NCBI GenBank assembly: GCA_022457155.1
Contig: JAJGOT010000628.1
Span: 1 to 64,000, forward strand
From: Cladopsammia gracilis
Lineage: Eukaryota; Cnidaria; Anthozoa; Scleractinia; Dendrophylliidae
Length of the DNA stretch: 64,000 bases
Direction: 5' to 3'
The position numbers were made by a program, and so were the translations under genes. Below, in pieces: positions 25,087-40,200 of the stretch. Within the stretch, counting starts at the first letter, position 1. Every line of letters begins with the position of its first letter. Under the pieces are notes generated by a model. The model was not told where the DNA came from. It did not search any database and saw nothing but the letters and a program-made list of their open reading frames with translations.

Positions 25087-26915
25087 TATCGAAATTGGGC
25101 TATTGTACACGCTCCTCCCCTCCCCTGTCCCTCCTTTTTGATGTTAGATAGAAGGACTTAACAATACATGTACTTCATGTCTGGGAAAACTGACAACGCT
25201 TGTGGCCGACAAAAACAGTAATCATTTAACAGTGATGACGTAGCATCTCTGTAATGCTTGCCTCGAGTTAAAATGTGTTCACGTCAATTATGACGTCTTT
25301 ACAAAGGAATTCTTACTGTTTCTCAGCCGTAGGGTCGTCGCATAGCTTTGTCAGTGTTTTGTATCCACAGGAGATAAGTTTCAACTTTGCTGGTAAATTA
25401 CGGACCGTTTACATAAGTCATTTAACCTGGGTCGTTAATTTGACACGAGAAGTTTAATGACGTCACAAGTGGTACAAAGTGTGTACCCGTAGAACGCGCC
25501 TGAAAGCGAAAGCGATTTGGAGGTCGAACGGTTACATGTAATTGCTTAATCAGTAGGAGTTTCAACAGTGAAGTTAAACACTGATAAGGACGTTTTCTAA
25601 GCCCCCATTATTCAGTTGGTTAGAGTGATTTTACTTAGACCGTGAAACAGTATCTAGCAATTAATCAAAAGTAGCCAAAATTAGTAAAAACTAAACATGA
25701 AAACAATGGAATGTAGTGTCTAATAGTGCCTAATAGCTTGGTAACTATTTCAGGGTTTGAAGAATTCACTCTAACTGTCGAGTGTCTTTAAAACGTTCTG
25801 GCCAAGATTGCAGTAATAAACACATAGGTTCCCTAGATCGCGCGGAATCAATGATCCCTAGAGCTCACAGGATCAATCATACGAGTTTTAAGACATGAAA
25901 TGTAAATAATGTATCATTACTCAGAAAACATGTTGCTCCAGCGAGCGATGGTAAAAAAATGAATGAGTTCATAACTAAATTGTCTCTTCTAATTTGCAAA
26001 TAAAATCAACATTCGTATGTAACAGCAGTTGAACGAGGCTGTAGCGTAATCGTTTTACTGAAACATAACGTATTGTTAGGTAAAATGGCCTCTTGCTGTT
26101 TGTTTCCCCTAGAACTTACTACATTAAAATATCAAGGTCTAGGAATACATTTGAATTTCTGAATTTTTTTTACAGTTTATTGAATATATTCTCTTCGGAA
26201 CTTCACGTTCTTGTTTCCATCAAGATTTTCGGAACGTTTCGATCAATTTAACTTTTAAATCTGGAATTTTGGAATGAAAGCTAAACCAAGTCATCATAAA
26301 ACTGATGAAAAATTACCCCTGTTTAATAAACGTCTGGGGTCGAGAATGTTCAGGCCGGTAATATGGATACTAAGTATACCTCCAATATACTTACCTACTG
26401 AACGGGTTTAACGGGTTTTACTAGTGGCCTACTCTGTAGCCGTGATAACCCTTCTCCTTCAAAGGAGTCGAAATTATAATTTTGAGTAAAATTCAACCCT
26501 CGAGCTCCTTTTTACCAGCTTTCTTACGCACTATCCAAAGAACCTCAGGAAATCGAAAATCATTCAAAACGCGGTTATCGGTGGAAAAATCAGAACACGC
26601 GATTTCGATCTTATCGTTTTCTCACTTTCTGACAGAAAGTCAAAAAATCAATAAATGAATATAGACACCAAAATACTAATTATGTGACATTAAAACATTG
26701 ATCAATAATATTTATTCATTACTCCCATTCCCCCTCCCCAGACCATGCTTGGTTTGCTCCCCTTGCTAATTTTTTTTTAACCCAATCTCCCTGAAGGGAG
26801 CTTGTTCACAGGCTACATTTTATACTCCAGAGACAACACTAACAATTATGCAGGCGTGTATAGGGAAGTTAATGCACTGCATGCATGGGATGGACAAATA
26901 CAAAACATGGACCTA
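25087..26915. other. Intergenic, nothing recognised
   Basis: AT-rich sequence with no ORF showing family resemblance, no exon-like block in phase with the neighbours and no clear repeat. Confidence 0.5.
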
Positions 26916-27750
26916 GGTCCATGGACCACCCCTGTTGGACCCGGTCCATGGATCACCTCATGCACCCGGTCCATAGACCACCCCTAATTTTCATTACTTT
27001 TAATATATTCTTCTGAATGTTTCTGTCAGTATACATAGTCTTAAGTTTAAAAAAATATGGCATTGACATCAATATTTCACTTCCTACTATCAATGTAGTT
27101 GCATTTTGCCAACATTTGCATTTTATAAGTAATTGAATTCCTTGCCGGTACTGTTGGGGCAGTAGTATGTGAAGTGTTAGTGCTCTCCTCACGGATTTTG
27201 CTTGACGCAAGTAGAACAAGAAGGACTGGGCCAAGTTCCAAGCTACTATTATTATGGGATGCAGACAATCCCATGTGTGGAGTATAAACAAACACGTGTG
27301 CATGCGTTTGTTTATACTCCACTAGGATTTGTTTTATCCGCAGTATTTATTGACTGCACATGCACAGTGAATCCAAAAGAAAAGCACATGGGATTGTCTA
27401 CATCCCATAATAATAGTATGGTTCCTTGAGACTTGGCCCAGTCCTTTTTGTTCTACTTGCATCACAAAATCTGTGAGGAGAACACTAAAACTTCACATGC
27501 TCCTGCCCCAACAGTACCCGCCAGGAATCAGACTGTGTGTAAAATGCAATGTCGGCAAAAGAGTAAAATTGCAATTACATTGATAGTAGGAAGTTAAATG
27601 TTGATGCTGAATGCTATATTTATTTGAAGACTGTGTTTTATACCCTGTCCCCAGTCTGCAGTCCATCTTTTATTAACTGACCAAAAAAATTCAGAAAAAA
27701 AATTAAAATTGATGAAAATTAGAGGTAGTCCAGCAGGTGGTCCATGGACC
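26916..27750. mobile_element. Foldback element with GGTCCATGGACCACC ends
   Basis: GGTCCATGGACCACC at 26,916-26,930 is inverted at 27,736-27,750. Inside, 27,061-27,330 and 27,340-27,612 form a long imperfect hairpin (for example CTTCCTACTATCAATGTAGT against TGATAGTAGGAAG, and TACTATTATTATGGGAT against its inverse). No coding capacity. Confidence 0.75.
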
Positions 27751-28109
27751 GAGTCCACGAGGAGGAGTCCATAGGAGCTACTGTACAGCTGTACAATGTA
27801 GCATTGGCAATCAAGCAAATAAATAGGTGAGATCTTGCAATCTACTTTATCATCAGTGTATAGCAAAGGCAGGGTTATCACTAACTTTTGAAGTTACACT
27901 AATACTGAAAAATATAGGCTGAGAAAATAACAGCTCTATATTAGCAGCATTAAAGGAAATTAAAGGAGCCAGGACACAGAAGTGTGGTAACCAGAAAAAA
28001 TCCCTGGCTTCTGGCCCTTATTAATGAAAGCCCTGCAAAAGATGATGTAAATTACTAGCCAAATGGTATGCTTGCTCATTCACCCTTAACTCCCAAGAGT
28101 GCGAAATTA

Positions 28110-28865
28110 TCAAATGATATTGATATTGGAAATCAATAGAAATCGAAGCCCCAAATTTGAGTGAGTTTCGATTTTCATTGATTATTATCGATTACCATTG
28201 ATTGATATTGATTATCATTGATTAATATTGATTTTCATTGAGTAGTCAAATCGCAGTTTTCTTTTCAGTAAAACGCATCATATGAATTGACAAATGGTTT
28301 CAAAAAGTTTATTCGTTCTCATATATATTATAACTATACGTATCCTTTAATTTTAGCATCCGTGAGATTGCTTTTTACAAAGAACATACTAATTAGCTAC
28401 ACCGAGTGATGGTCTTAGCAGCAAAAATGCTTCCCAACTCCTTCCCACGTTCTCCTCTCTTCTTACATTCACATCAAAAGGACATTCGAGGTAGCCTTTA
28501 ACGACACAGAATATGGATAGTTCCACGAGATCTTGGTTCAACATTATGGACGTTTTACCGCGGACGTTTTTATCCAACTCAAGTGCATGTGCGATCGGAT
28601 TACCGCAGCATGCAAAATTCTGTCGGGTATATGACGTGTGACATACATATGCCGTAAAAGCTCAGGTTTTACTGTTGTATAACCAGTTATTGATTATCTA
28701 TAAAAATCAATAATAATAAAATTAAGACGTGTCAGTGAGTGAGTTTCGATTTCTATTGATTGGTTGAACCAATCAATATCAATCAATTAATTATTATTGA
28801 TTATTGTTATTGATTATATTGATTGCAATCAATGATTGATTTTCATTGATTGATACCGCCGGGAA
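28110..28865. repeat. ATTGATT-rich inverted low-complexity element
   Basis: Both ends are runs of ATTGATTATCATTGATT-like words in opposite orientation (28,150-28,250 and 28,740-28,850) around a unique core. Probably a foldback MITE whose ends expanded. A similar CGATATCAATCGAT run is at 32,470-32,610. Confidence 0.6.
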
Positions 28866-31800
28866 CTAATAATACATGTCTCCATACATCAGCGTACGGG
28901 AAAAATTTTGGCGGGGGGGCTGAACTTAATTTGCCCGAATGAAACTCGTGACGTCATGTTTATTCGTCATGATGATGATTCTAGCACTCGCTGACATTTT
29001 ACTTTTCTACCGCTGTGAACGATCCGAGACTGAGCTTCTACATCTCTCATTCTTCGCACTTCACACGGTACCGATAAGATATTTTACGAGACTTCGACGA
29101 AGACATACTTTAATCGACCAGATACCAACCACACATACTAAGCAAGATAGTCGCCAAATGTTATACTTAGTTTCAGTCCCTGCGCTAGGATGATTCTAGA
29201 AGGTTCATTTGGTTTACATGGGTAAATGCGGCTTCCAGGATCAACTTTTCATTTGGTTTACAGGATGGCCCCAGTACCTTTGAGTTCAGCGCGGTTGCAA
29301 AGCAAGACGGCGGGCGACAATAACAAAAGAGAAGATAACCCTGGGGCTCCCGAGGCCGTTTACATGGAGCTAAGATGATCCTAGCGCAGGCGGTGTGCGT
29401 CACGAGATTTGACCAATAGCAAGCCGTTGTTTAAACAATAGTCCTCGCGGCAAACAAGAAGCTATTTCAGCGCGTGGAGTTGAAAAAATTGTTCCTTTTT
29501 AAGGATTTCAGTGATGTTAATTGAAAATGTTTTCAGGCAGAATTAAAGAGAAATATCCCTTCTTCGTTATGGCTACAATTAAATCTTACATTCGAGCACA
29601 ATGACTGCCTTAGCTGACCTCAAAGTAAACCTACTCTGCTCAATTGCCACATTATCGTAAACTGAACTTTCACACCTTTTCTTAGACTTCTCATTCCTTT
29701 ACACGTTTGTTTTTCGTAAATAATTTGGGACATACAGATAATTTAGCCTTTCTTCTTTGAGAATTTCGGGGTCTACCCGGGTCTACCCCTTTTAGTTTTC
29801 TTGGTTGAAGCCGTTCAAAATTGATAAGTTCCCCAACTCGCCAAGGTCTCCTGGTGAGTAACAATAATTTTCTGCGCCCACGCGGCGGTCACGCGCGTCC
29901 CTTATCATCTTCTTGTTTGGTCTTTTTTCGGCCTATTTTCCCTCAATTATAGTTGAAGGAAGAAAATATTCAAACCTTCATAGGTTTTGATGTTCAAAGT
30001 GACTTCTTTTGTCGGCGTTTGTAGTGCTTGTTCTGTATAATACGTGGAGTGGTCTTTGCGTGATTTAGGTCTCGTGGCGTTGACCTGTGCATAAATTTGA
30101 TCTTTCCGGTTGTCTTGTTTATTAACGGATTGTATGTTTCGATTCAAATCAGAATAGTGTGTCAGAGAAAAAGAAAAACCGGCCTTTACGAAGTAGTTTT
30201 GCGTTTGGAAACTTGTATATTTGATTACTTTACCAAAGAAAAGGCGCTGGATTTAAATTCAGGCTAAATAACGCAAACGTAGGAGATGCTCACTCCGTCG
30301 AGACGAAGGGAAAATGAGCCGCTACACAAATTAACCCATCGGGCATTGCAAGTCGTGACGCACACCGCCTGATCCTAGCGCTAAGATCATCCTACCTCTC
30401 AGATAGGATGATCCTAGTGCGAGGATGATCTTAACGCTAGGGCCAAATGCAACCCTTCGCATGTAAACTGAAAGTAGAGAACATGTCGCGCTCGGCTGAT
30501 CCTAGCACTAGGATCATCCCCTTTCCATGTAAATAGGGCCTATGTCTGCTCACACGGTTGGCATCTAATGGAGCTATCACATCAATGACATGATCGATGT
30601 AGTATAGAGCTGAGTAATGTGAGTTACGAAATAAGAACAATTAATTTAAGACATGAATCACAAAATAATTCAGTAATTTTTCTGTGTCTGTGGTGCCCGA
30701 ATAGTCGACCAGTTTTGCCCGAATAATACTATATTTTTTACGACTGGGGGGGCTGCAGCCCCCCCAGCCCCTACCCCTCGTACGCCTATGTCTCCATAAC
30801 TGACTCTGGGAGTGAAGGGTCAACAAAATTAATGCCTGAGTAGGCACGTAGTTACAGATCGTGATATCTGTACCCAAAAAACTCACAGGTCTCACAGGGC
30901 TCAATGTTGAAACACTGAACACAAACACATACAGTTGAACAGCTTTTGCTTGGTTAGCACAAACTTTTCAAGGAATTTCAAGGTCATAAATCCAATTTAA
31001 TTATAAAATCTGCTCTCTGTGCTGTTATCAAGGCTCCATTGTTGTAGTTTTGAGTTTATAACTGACGCAACTTGAAAATATGATGCTATGCTGTTACAGT
31101 ATTTTTGGAAGGAATGAATATCTTACCTTTACGGAACAAATTCTGCAAAAACTAACTAAAGGATCAAACAGCGTGGTAAAGTCACTCACGAGCTAAATAT
31201 TAACACTCGTCTGGTTTCCAGTCTTTTGAAAGTGTTCGTTCGTGACGGAGCCGACGGAGTCATATTTTTTCAAACCCAAACAAACAATTGCAGGAATGTC
31301 TGCCAAAAAATCCTGACTAAAATTTGCGACCCAAATTAACACCAGAATGGTCACTTAATACGATTTTAGGAGCGATTTAATACAGAATGCAGGGCTACTT
31401 AATAGCGACGTGACAATCGAGTGCGTGACTGCTTCCTGTTTACAATGCGTGACTCCTCCTACAGTCATGCGGGACGAAATCCCGGGTTCACATCATATTG
31501 AATTCTGTTTTAAACATCTGATAACATCGGGTAATGTTTTTTCCATGTATAAATAAAGCAGGGAATGTCGTAAATGCAGAGCAGAGGTCATCAAATCAGT
31601 TGTGAAACACCGGAAACACGCTGTGATAAAAATATTTGCGTTTGATGGACAGCTGAAACGCCTCATTACCATATTTGGTTGTGGCGAAGCCTCTTTCCTT
31701 CCTTGCATCGTTGTAGTACAGAAAGTGAAAGTTGCTTCGTTTAGCAATACATGTTTTTTCTTATCAGTTCGCTTTTAGGAGGTCCAGAAACGCGTAGATT

Positions 31801-32996
31801 CACGGGCTTATTACCTTTAACAAGTCCGTAATACGCTGTTCATCTCGTTTCTATTTGTTGATTGAGCAACGTCCCCAAATATGTTCTAGCGAGGTAAGCA
31901 GTTTACTTTAATAAGACTTCTTATAAAATATTTTATACGTTCATTCCACTTTTTCCCGTTACCCATTAGTCCGTTACCCTATTTGATAAGTTGTTATATT
32001 GTTAGAATAACATAATTATTAGTTTCTTTTGAATGAAGGATTAATTTTGTAAAAGAAAAAGCTTGGTTATACAGTAGACTCCCGCTATTTCGAGCACCGG
32101 CTATATCGAATCCCCCGCTATCTCGAGGGCCATTCCATTTTTTTATCCACACCCCCCCCCCCCCCATGGATGAGGTTAGTCAAAATTGCTCCCCAAGAAA
32201 AAAAAGATCAAAGTGCTGACATGTCTCCCCCCCCCCCCCTCAGAAATAACCCAATTTTTCTTCCCCCCAACCCCCCCCCCCCCCAGAAATACAGTTGAAC
32301 CTCCGCTAACGGACACCTCCCGTAGGCGGACACGTCCCATAAGCGGACACTTAGTCGTGGTCCCAGCCACATACAAACACTACATTTTTAACCTCCCATA
32401 AGCAGTAATCTCTCAGCTCTTAAGCGGACACCTCTTAAACGGAAACTTTTTCTGGTCCCGATGGTGTCCATTTATCCCGGCGTTACCAATCGATGAAATC
32501 GATGATCGGAAATTCAATCGATAAATCGATATCAATCGATGAAATTAGTTAATTGATATCGATTGATATCGGCCAATCGATGACCAATCGATAGTCACAA
32601 AAAAAAGTTCATCGATTGATATCAACCAGACAAGTAGAAATGTTTGAAAATTTTGACCTTGGAATTCATATTCATATGAGGCAAAGAGTACGTATGAACT
32701 TGCAGTTACCACTTATAATACATGATTGTTGTACTGACAGTCATAATTCAAATTTATGCATAACATTGTTTTGTATTATATGAATAACAATAGTTTAACA
32801 ATACATTCTAGAACCGCATGATACAGCACAATTTGTTACAGTACAATGCTATCAATGCATACATTTGTCCGAGTATTGGACAAGTATGATTTTTAGAATA
32901 AACAAATTTGCCATGTTTAACCTGTTTAATAAACAGAAAAAAAAAAACAGGCAATTTGTTTATTAACCTGGCAATTTGGTGTCTGGAACAATCCAG
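28866..32996. other. Intergenic with scattered MITE fragments
   Basis: No gene supported. 29,183-30,540 has inverted pieces around GATGATCCTAG, and GGCGGTGTGCGTCACGA at 29,388 inverts at 30,353, so it is likely a MITE. 32,076-32,170 and 32,290-32,470 are fragments of elements with TACAGTTGAACCTCCGC and AGCGGACAC words. Homopolymer C runs occur at 32,150-32,285. Confidence 0.5.
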
Positions 32997-32998
32997 AA

Positions 32999-34234
32999 AC
33001 AATCTGACACCTGTTTAATATAATATCAAGAATGTGAGAATTCGCTAAATATGCATATTGAAAATTGATATGATTACAATGTAATGTAAGAGGTTAGGAA
33101 ATTGACATTCATGTACATGTACCGACTTTTCTTATAGCTTGGGTTCCATATGGTGAGGAAAGATGTCAAAAAAGCAAAGAAGGTCCTTTTTGGATGATTT
33201 AAAAACAAGTGCAAAGAAACCATTTGAAACATGGAAAAAAAAGCCAAGTAAGAATGATAAGTGTATAGAGTGAATGTACTCGAAAATGTGCAGTCATGAA
33301 TGAGTGCCACGCCCTAATATTACAAACATCGCACATGTACTACAACAGTAAAATATATTAATTATTTAGTGCAAGACCTGCTGAACTTAAGACGGTAAAT
33401 TTTTTACCTTACAAGAGTTTCAGAAGAAGTTAATTACCAAGTTCATTATTTCCAAGTTATTGAGCAGCTATTTCCAGCGAGTTGAAACAAAATGCTTTTC
33501 AAACGAAAATTTTACAGGAGGATCGGTTTTGAAAATCTGAGAACAATAACGGTCTCAAGATCTTAGCGTTATGTTACCAAAAATGCTGTGTAGAAACTAT
33601 TACAAACTTTTTATAAACAATCTGACACCTGTTTAATATAATATCAAGAATGTGAGAATTCGCTAAATATGCATATTGAAAATTGATATGATTACAATGT
33701 AATGTAAGAGGTTAGGAAATTGACATTCATGTACATGTACCGACTTTTCTTATAGCTTGGGTTCCATATGGTGAGGAAAGATGTCAAAAAAGCAAAGAAG
33801 GTCCTTTTTGGATGATTTAAAAACAAGTGCAAAGAAACCATTTGAAACATGGAAAAAAAAGCCAAGTAAGAATGATAAGTGTATAGAGTGAATGTACTCG
33901 AAAATGTGCAGTCATGAATGAGTGCCACGCCCTAATATTACAAACATCGCACATGTACTACAACAGTAAAATATATTAATTATTTAGTGCAAGACCTGCT
34001 GAACTTAAGACGGTAAATTTTTTACCTTACAAGAGTTTCAGAAGAAGTTAATTACCAAGTTCATTATTTCCAAGTTATTGAGCAGCTATTTCCAGCGAGT
34101 TGAAACAAAATGCTTTTCAAACGAAAATTTTACAGGAGGATCGGTTTTGAAAATCTGAGAACAATAACGGTCTCAAGATCTTAGCGTTATGTTACCAAAA
34201 ATGCTGTGTAGAAACTATTACAAACTTTTTATAA
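32999..34234 (+). repeat. 618-bp exact tandem duplication of NLR gene B exon 1 and its 5' region
   Basis: 32,999-33,616 and 33,617-34,234 are the same sequence base for base as far as read (offset 618). Each copy holds an identical 85-nt first exon with GTAAGA donor (33,163-33,247 and 33,781-33,865). This doubles the putative promoter and start codon. The absence of differences points to a very recent event or an assembly artefact. Confidence 0.9.
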
Positions 34235-37200
34235 ACTCGTGTACAAGTCATGCATGTGTTTGAACCTACAGGCAGCAATTCCCAAGTTTCTTGGCCCTTT
34301 AGTGGAAACATTTTACAAAAATATATCTAATAACTTATGGAATAAACTCAGACAATTTTCATTTAAGCTTTTGCACAGGATAATAATTGTTACAAAAAAG
34401 GAACTTAAGAGATTTAAAATCACCACAGATGATAAGTGCACCTTGTGCACAAACAATGATTCACTTATACTGTACACACCTTTATAGAATTCCCTGCAAA
34501 ATGTTGGTTTAATGATTATAAAATGTTGGTTTAACGATATAAAAAATTCAAATGTCAATCCAACAGTTGAACAGATTTTATTTTACCTCAAAGACCCAAA
34601 AGCCAGCTTGACTGGAAATGAAGAACGCAGACTTGACCTTCTTTTGTTACAGTGTATGTTCAAAGCAGTACATATACACTTGTAACATATAAATTAACCT
34701 GCCCACTTTTTCTGAGTGATGGGCATGATAATTTTTTCGTGGTAGTGCCAGGATTTCCGAAGGTGACCCGACCAAATCCGAAGAGAACCTGATCTGTTCC
34801 GAAGATGTCTGAAGCTGTGCGAAGTTGGTAGAAGATGTTCCAAAGAATTCGGAAACTTCCATGGACCTCAGACCTCCATTTAATAACATCCAGCTGTAAT
34901 TGTAATGTTCAGAACAATAAAAACCTACAAACAGGTGCCATATTTTTATGACCGTAACTATATTTTTAATTGGATCATGCAATCAGTTAAGGCTGGTAGC
35001 TCAAATCTGTAAATTGTCAGGCGTGAGAAATTGCTCCATAGGCGTAAGTAACTGACTGACTGTCAAGTTCTTTCTGATTGTTCTTTAAGGTTCTGAACAG
35101 GAAGGGGCCAGTAGTACATGTGGTGCTGCTGAGTGTTCAGGTGCAAGCAAGCAAGCTCATCATGACCAAGGTACTGTATAAAGAACAATTCTCTTATTCC
35201 TCTTTTGATTCCTTCTCCTTAATAATTACAGCTCCAGTGGGAAGTTGATTGAAATTCAGAATTAAGACATGAACCTTTTTTTTTGTTTTGTATTATCTAT
35301 CTTAATAAAACACAGGGTACTGGGGTTTGTGGAAAACTCAGGGTCCACCATGGTTTGTAATTATGGGAAAATACAATTTCATTTTTGCAGAATTTTCACT
35401 GTGGGACATGTGTAATAAGTACAATAGGGTTATTCAGGGATGTTGATTCAGTTTTTAACTGGCCGGAATATAGAACTGACAGACGGGTAAAAAATAGAAA
35501 AATGTAGTCCTTTTAAAGCTGCACTAGGCTTTAACAGCCGGAAAAATGAAGTTGACAGCCAGGTAATTTCCCCGGCTCCCGGCTATTATCTACATCCCTG
35601 GGTTATGTATCATGGTAGTTTAATGGCTGCTTATAACAATAATTATGTGTTTCCAGGATATATCCATGCCCCAACCACAGAGAGGATGTCACTGGTGACC
35701 CCCTACCCCTATTGATTTCCATTTTTCTAAGAAGACAATAAGGCCCATCCCCTACTACGTACAACCCCTCCAGATTTTCCTCAAATATGACAAATTAATG
35801 CTCCTCGTTGCCCCTTAAAGTTTTTGGCCTTATACCCACAACAACATTGCAAAACAAGATCCACAAAATATTGCATGTATTGTTGTGTAACGGCACCTTT
35901 TAAATAACTGTTTGCTGTCTCTCTTTCTATTATTTAAGGTCCTAAGCGGGGAGGTGTGGGAACTAGTGCAAGTGGAGGTGTTGCTGGAGCTTCAGGTCGA
36001 GGCAAGAAAGTTCATTATGACAAAGGTAATACACGTACAGTACTGTTTTTCTTTTTCTGTATTTTTTTTTAACTTGTTATCCTTGAATATTATTTAATTA
36101 TTTTTATCAGAAGTTTAAATCACGAGCCTCTGATGTCATACAGTGTAACTGTAAAGTTCTGTTAACACTCTAGAGCCAAAAATAATCTCAATGAGGCTAG
36201 AATTCTCCAATTCAAAGTTTATTGATCAATCACTATACAATGTATTTCAATTTTTCACAGCCAAAAAAGTCCCAGTTTAACTGACCATTTAAAACATTTA
36301 AAAAAGCAGAGCAAAAAATACCCCATTTACATGAATTAATTCCACTTTAGTTTTCAGCGTCAACAACAACATTATTTAACAGTCCTTCTCTGGCTACCCT
36401 CACCTAAATAATTTATTTTATTATCATAATAACTACATACAGTATAAAAATATTTAAAGTTCTTTTCTTACGATTTACCTGTATGAAAGACACTTGAGGG
36501 GCGAGGGGCCTTAATAGAGGGAGGGGGCTCATTTATATGCCTGTAATATAGAGATGCATTAGGAAAGTGGGATAAATAGTGAGTGGGGCTTATTTACAAG
36601 CGAGCTGAAAAAGGGAGAGTGTTTATAATTTTTAGAGGGTAATATTAGAAACAGCAAATAGGCAAAAGTCTGGGGGCAAAATATGGGAAGTAAAGCAACC
36701 AGAATGCGACTGCAGTTCAGTAGATATATTAACATCTTGCATGTGTTTGAGAAAACGGCTTTCAATTCTAAGCCAAAGGACATTTAATTATTTATATTTG
36801 TTAACACCTCCGTCACAAGTTGAGGTTGGGTTCCCAAGAAACTGCAGACGGGAACCACCAACTCAAACCCAAGGCGGTAGAACACCCCATGGGCCTTCCC
36901 TACCTGCAACCCCGCCACCAGCCCTGCACAACCATAAAACAGCTTAAATTATTGAACCAATTGAGTTTACAATGTATGTATTTTCTATTCTCCTTACTAC
37001 AATAATTATGAACAATATTTTTTTTCATAAGACAGTATCATCAGTTACCAATCATATCCTAACAAGTATTCTATTTTTATTAACGCTTGTTTTAGGCAAT
37101 ACTTCAGATTTAACTTCCCCCCAAGAGAAAACCAATTATTCCCGCTTGTGTCGTCTTCTGATCAGTGTGGGTTCACGAGTACTGAGAGATACATTTGACA

Positions 37201-40200
37201 GAATAATTCCACCGCAGAATCTTCAAACCATCTTAAAATGTGACCCAGCACACTCTAAACTTCAGTCACGTCGAAAGGAAGGGATCCTGAATTCAACGCA
37301 GTGGAGTAAACTGTATCCTGCCACACCCTCTGAAGTGTCATCCGCAGGCTTTGACTCTGCCCTCTTGATAGTGCTCCTAAGGACAATCTGTAATCTGAGT
37401 CCTCCACCCGCTGGCTGGGATACACCTCCTCTTACAGCAGACACCAGCCGTGAGTCTGACATTGTTCGTGTGAAGTATTTCATGAGTACAGTGTCTAAAC
37501 ATGCTGGGGAAGGCTCTGTTAGCGATGCTGTATTCAGTAACTACTGGCAGCAAATCCGTGACACGCTGGTGCGATTAGGAGGAGGTGATCATGAAGATGC
37601 CATTGATGAAATGAAGGATCAAGAAATGGACCCTCTGGATGAAGAACATTTCCAAGACCTTTTCAAGCAGTGGAAGAAGATTGAGGAAAACATGAAGGAC
37701 AAACTGAATGAACTGGAGAGTATAGAGGCTTCTAAAGAGGAAGGTGTGTTTTAATGGCGAAAACAATATTACAGTTTTAGTTTAAGAGTGCCTGTCTGTA
37801 AAAATCAAACATATCGCGGCAAGTGATAAAGTTCGATTTCTTTCATTATTTTAAAGTTAGATAGGTTTTAAAAGGTATAACAAAAATCATTGGATACTTT
37901 TTACGGCCAGTTGAACTTCGTGCGACATGTCGCAGGGACAAAATGTCCCCAAAATTGGTGTTGCATAATTATGATAGTATCAGTTCACACAAGGGGACAT
38001 GTCACTGCAACATGTCCCTGAGACATGTCCCTGCAACATTTTCATGTGTGTGCAAATGCTATGATTTTGTCCCAGCTACACATCCCTGTTACATGACAGT
38101 CCCTTAGTGTGTACTACACATATTTTTGTCGCTGCTACATGTCGCTGTGACATGTCCCTGCTACATGACCCCTCGTGTCTGCCCACCTTAAAAAAGACCA
38201 TCAAATGACTTTTTCGATAATCTGCATGTTCTGTTAAAAAAGTTAATTATGATTAATCTGACACCAGTGTCTATTCTGTTGAGTGTACGGTAGATACATT
38301 GTAAAAATTATTTTTGTCGTTTCAGTCACTTTGTTTAGGTAAACTTCTGGCGTCCATGTAAAAACTTCATTTGCAATCAACAAACCCGAAAGACTTTTAT
38401 TTTCCATATAACGTAGTATGTGCGCACACTTAACATGGGTTTGCGTGGGCCCCATGCTTAAGGTCTCCATCCCTGATTATGGCTCATGGTTGTTCTTTGC
38501 ATGCAAAATAATTTTATCTCGAAGACACGCATTTTACATCTTTAAAAGTACTTTGTAAACAAAACAATTTTTCACCATGTGCTAAACCTTCAAACGGATT
38601 AAGTTTCTGTTGGGTAATTTTTATAAGATGATCTCAAGATTGCCGTAAAAATTTCTTTGGGCAAACGATTTGGAACGACGCAAGTGCATTTCAAAGTTAT
38701 TTGACATTATGAGGTCAACTATCAATTTGCGGGTCATACAAATAATATTCTAACTTCTGCTTCTGTTATTATGAGATTGAAATAGCCATATTTAAAAACT
38801 TTGAAATTTGCTTACCTCATTTGCGGTAAAAGACAGATCCAGAGACCATTTAAGTTTATAAATCCCTTCTTTGTTCATGGTATTTAAGTCTTGGTAAATA
38901 ACGTTGATGCACGCCGGAACTGATTAATAAATTGCAGGCAACTGGCTAAAAGCTATCAAACTAGAAATACCGGAAGCCCCTTAGACTACCATGCAATCTC
39001 CTTAACCCTTACGAACTTAAGACTAAAAAGATATTTATTGTTGCAGATTCATCAGTGCAGAGTTCAGCCAGTAAATCAAAGGAAGAGTCACCATTTTCTG
39101 GAGGTACTACTATTAAGTGTAATACCAAACAAGTACATGGTGAATAATTGTTGCTTTTTGCACTCATTTTCCTTCCTTCTAGCTTGTTTCCTTCCCATAT
39201 TTATTTGTAGCGCTCATGATATTTCTCTTTGTTGCACTATAAAATAATATATCTGAAAACATTTACATGCAGGGAAGTGCATTAAGTACAATTCTTTTTG
39301 TAGCACCCCACCATTGCCCAGTGATGTAAAACCCCAACCCCTGTTATAGTCCCACTGGCTGGGTGCGAGAGAAAAATATGTAAGCCTGCAATTTTCTGTA
39401 TACATGTAATTTGAACAGTTCATTTAACTGATGTTGTTTCATGCCTCAAGAAAGTAAAAACACAATAATCCAGTCCATCTGTGGTTCCTTTTTGGGTTCT
39501 CTTGGTGAAGTCGACCCTTAGCTTACTCAGTTGTCGTCTTGCTATGGGTATCATCCAGAAACAACCTTAAAACTACGGAAATTGTTTTCCAGTTTTTACT
39601 AAAGCTTTTAACTCTGTACCTCATGAGCATCTTCTTTTCAAAATTAGCATGCCACGGCATTGTCGGTCACTTGTTATTTTGGCTTAGAACTTTTCTTATA
39701 AATACCGTATAATATTTTCCTCAAATAATAGCCGTCCCTCGATTAATTCCCCACCTCGAATAATCCCCCCCCCCCCCCCCCTTTAGTGGAAATATTTGAA
39801 ATAATCTCCTCTTTCAATTAATCGCCCCTGTCCCCTCTCCTTTCTTTCACCTCCTCCCAGTCAAATTAATAATTTACTTGTACAGGGAACAAGATTTGAT
39901 TTACATTTTGTGTAATCATTAGAATTACAGCACAGGTTTCATTTAGTTTTTCTTTAGTGTTTTTCATTTTTCTTTATATATTTTGTTTTTCATATACACT
40001 CTCATGTATTTACACGGTGGGCACAGATTCACTCAAAATCGCTCGCCATTCACGTGCTAACAAAATGGCGGACATTCCAACTTCGAAATGTCATATCTTT
40101 GGATCGCATCAACATATAAACGAACTTTTTTCACTTTTGAAATTATGGCGTGTACTTTCAGAAGCTGTCATCAGATATCCCATAATACTAATTTCAAATT

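Noticed and set aside
36741..37005. Proline-rich ORF as an extra exon of NLR gene B
   Set aside because: No acceptor/donor pair keeps phase 1, and the gene closes in frame without it.
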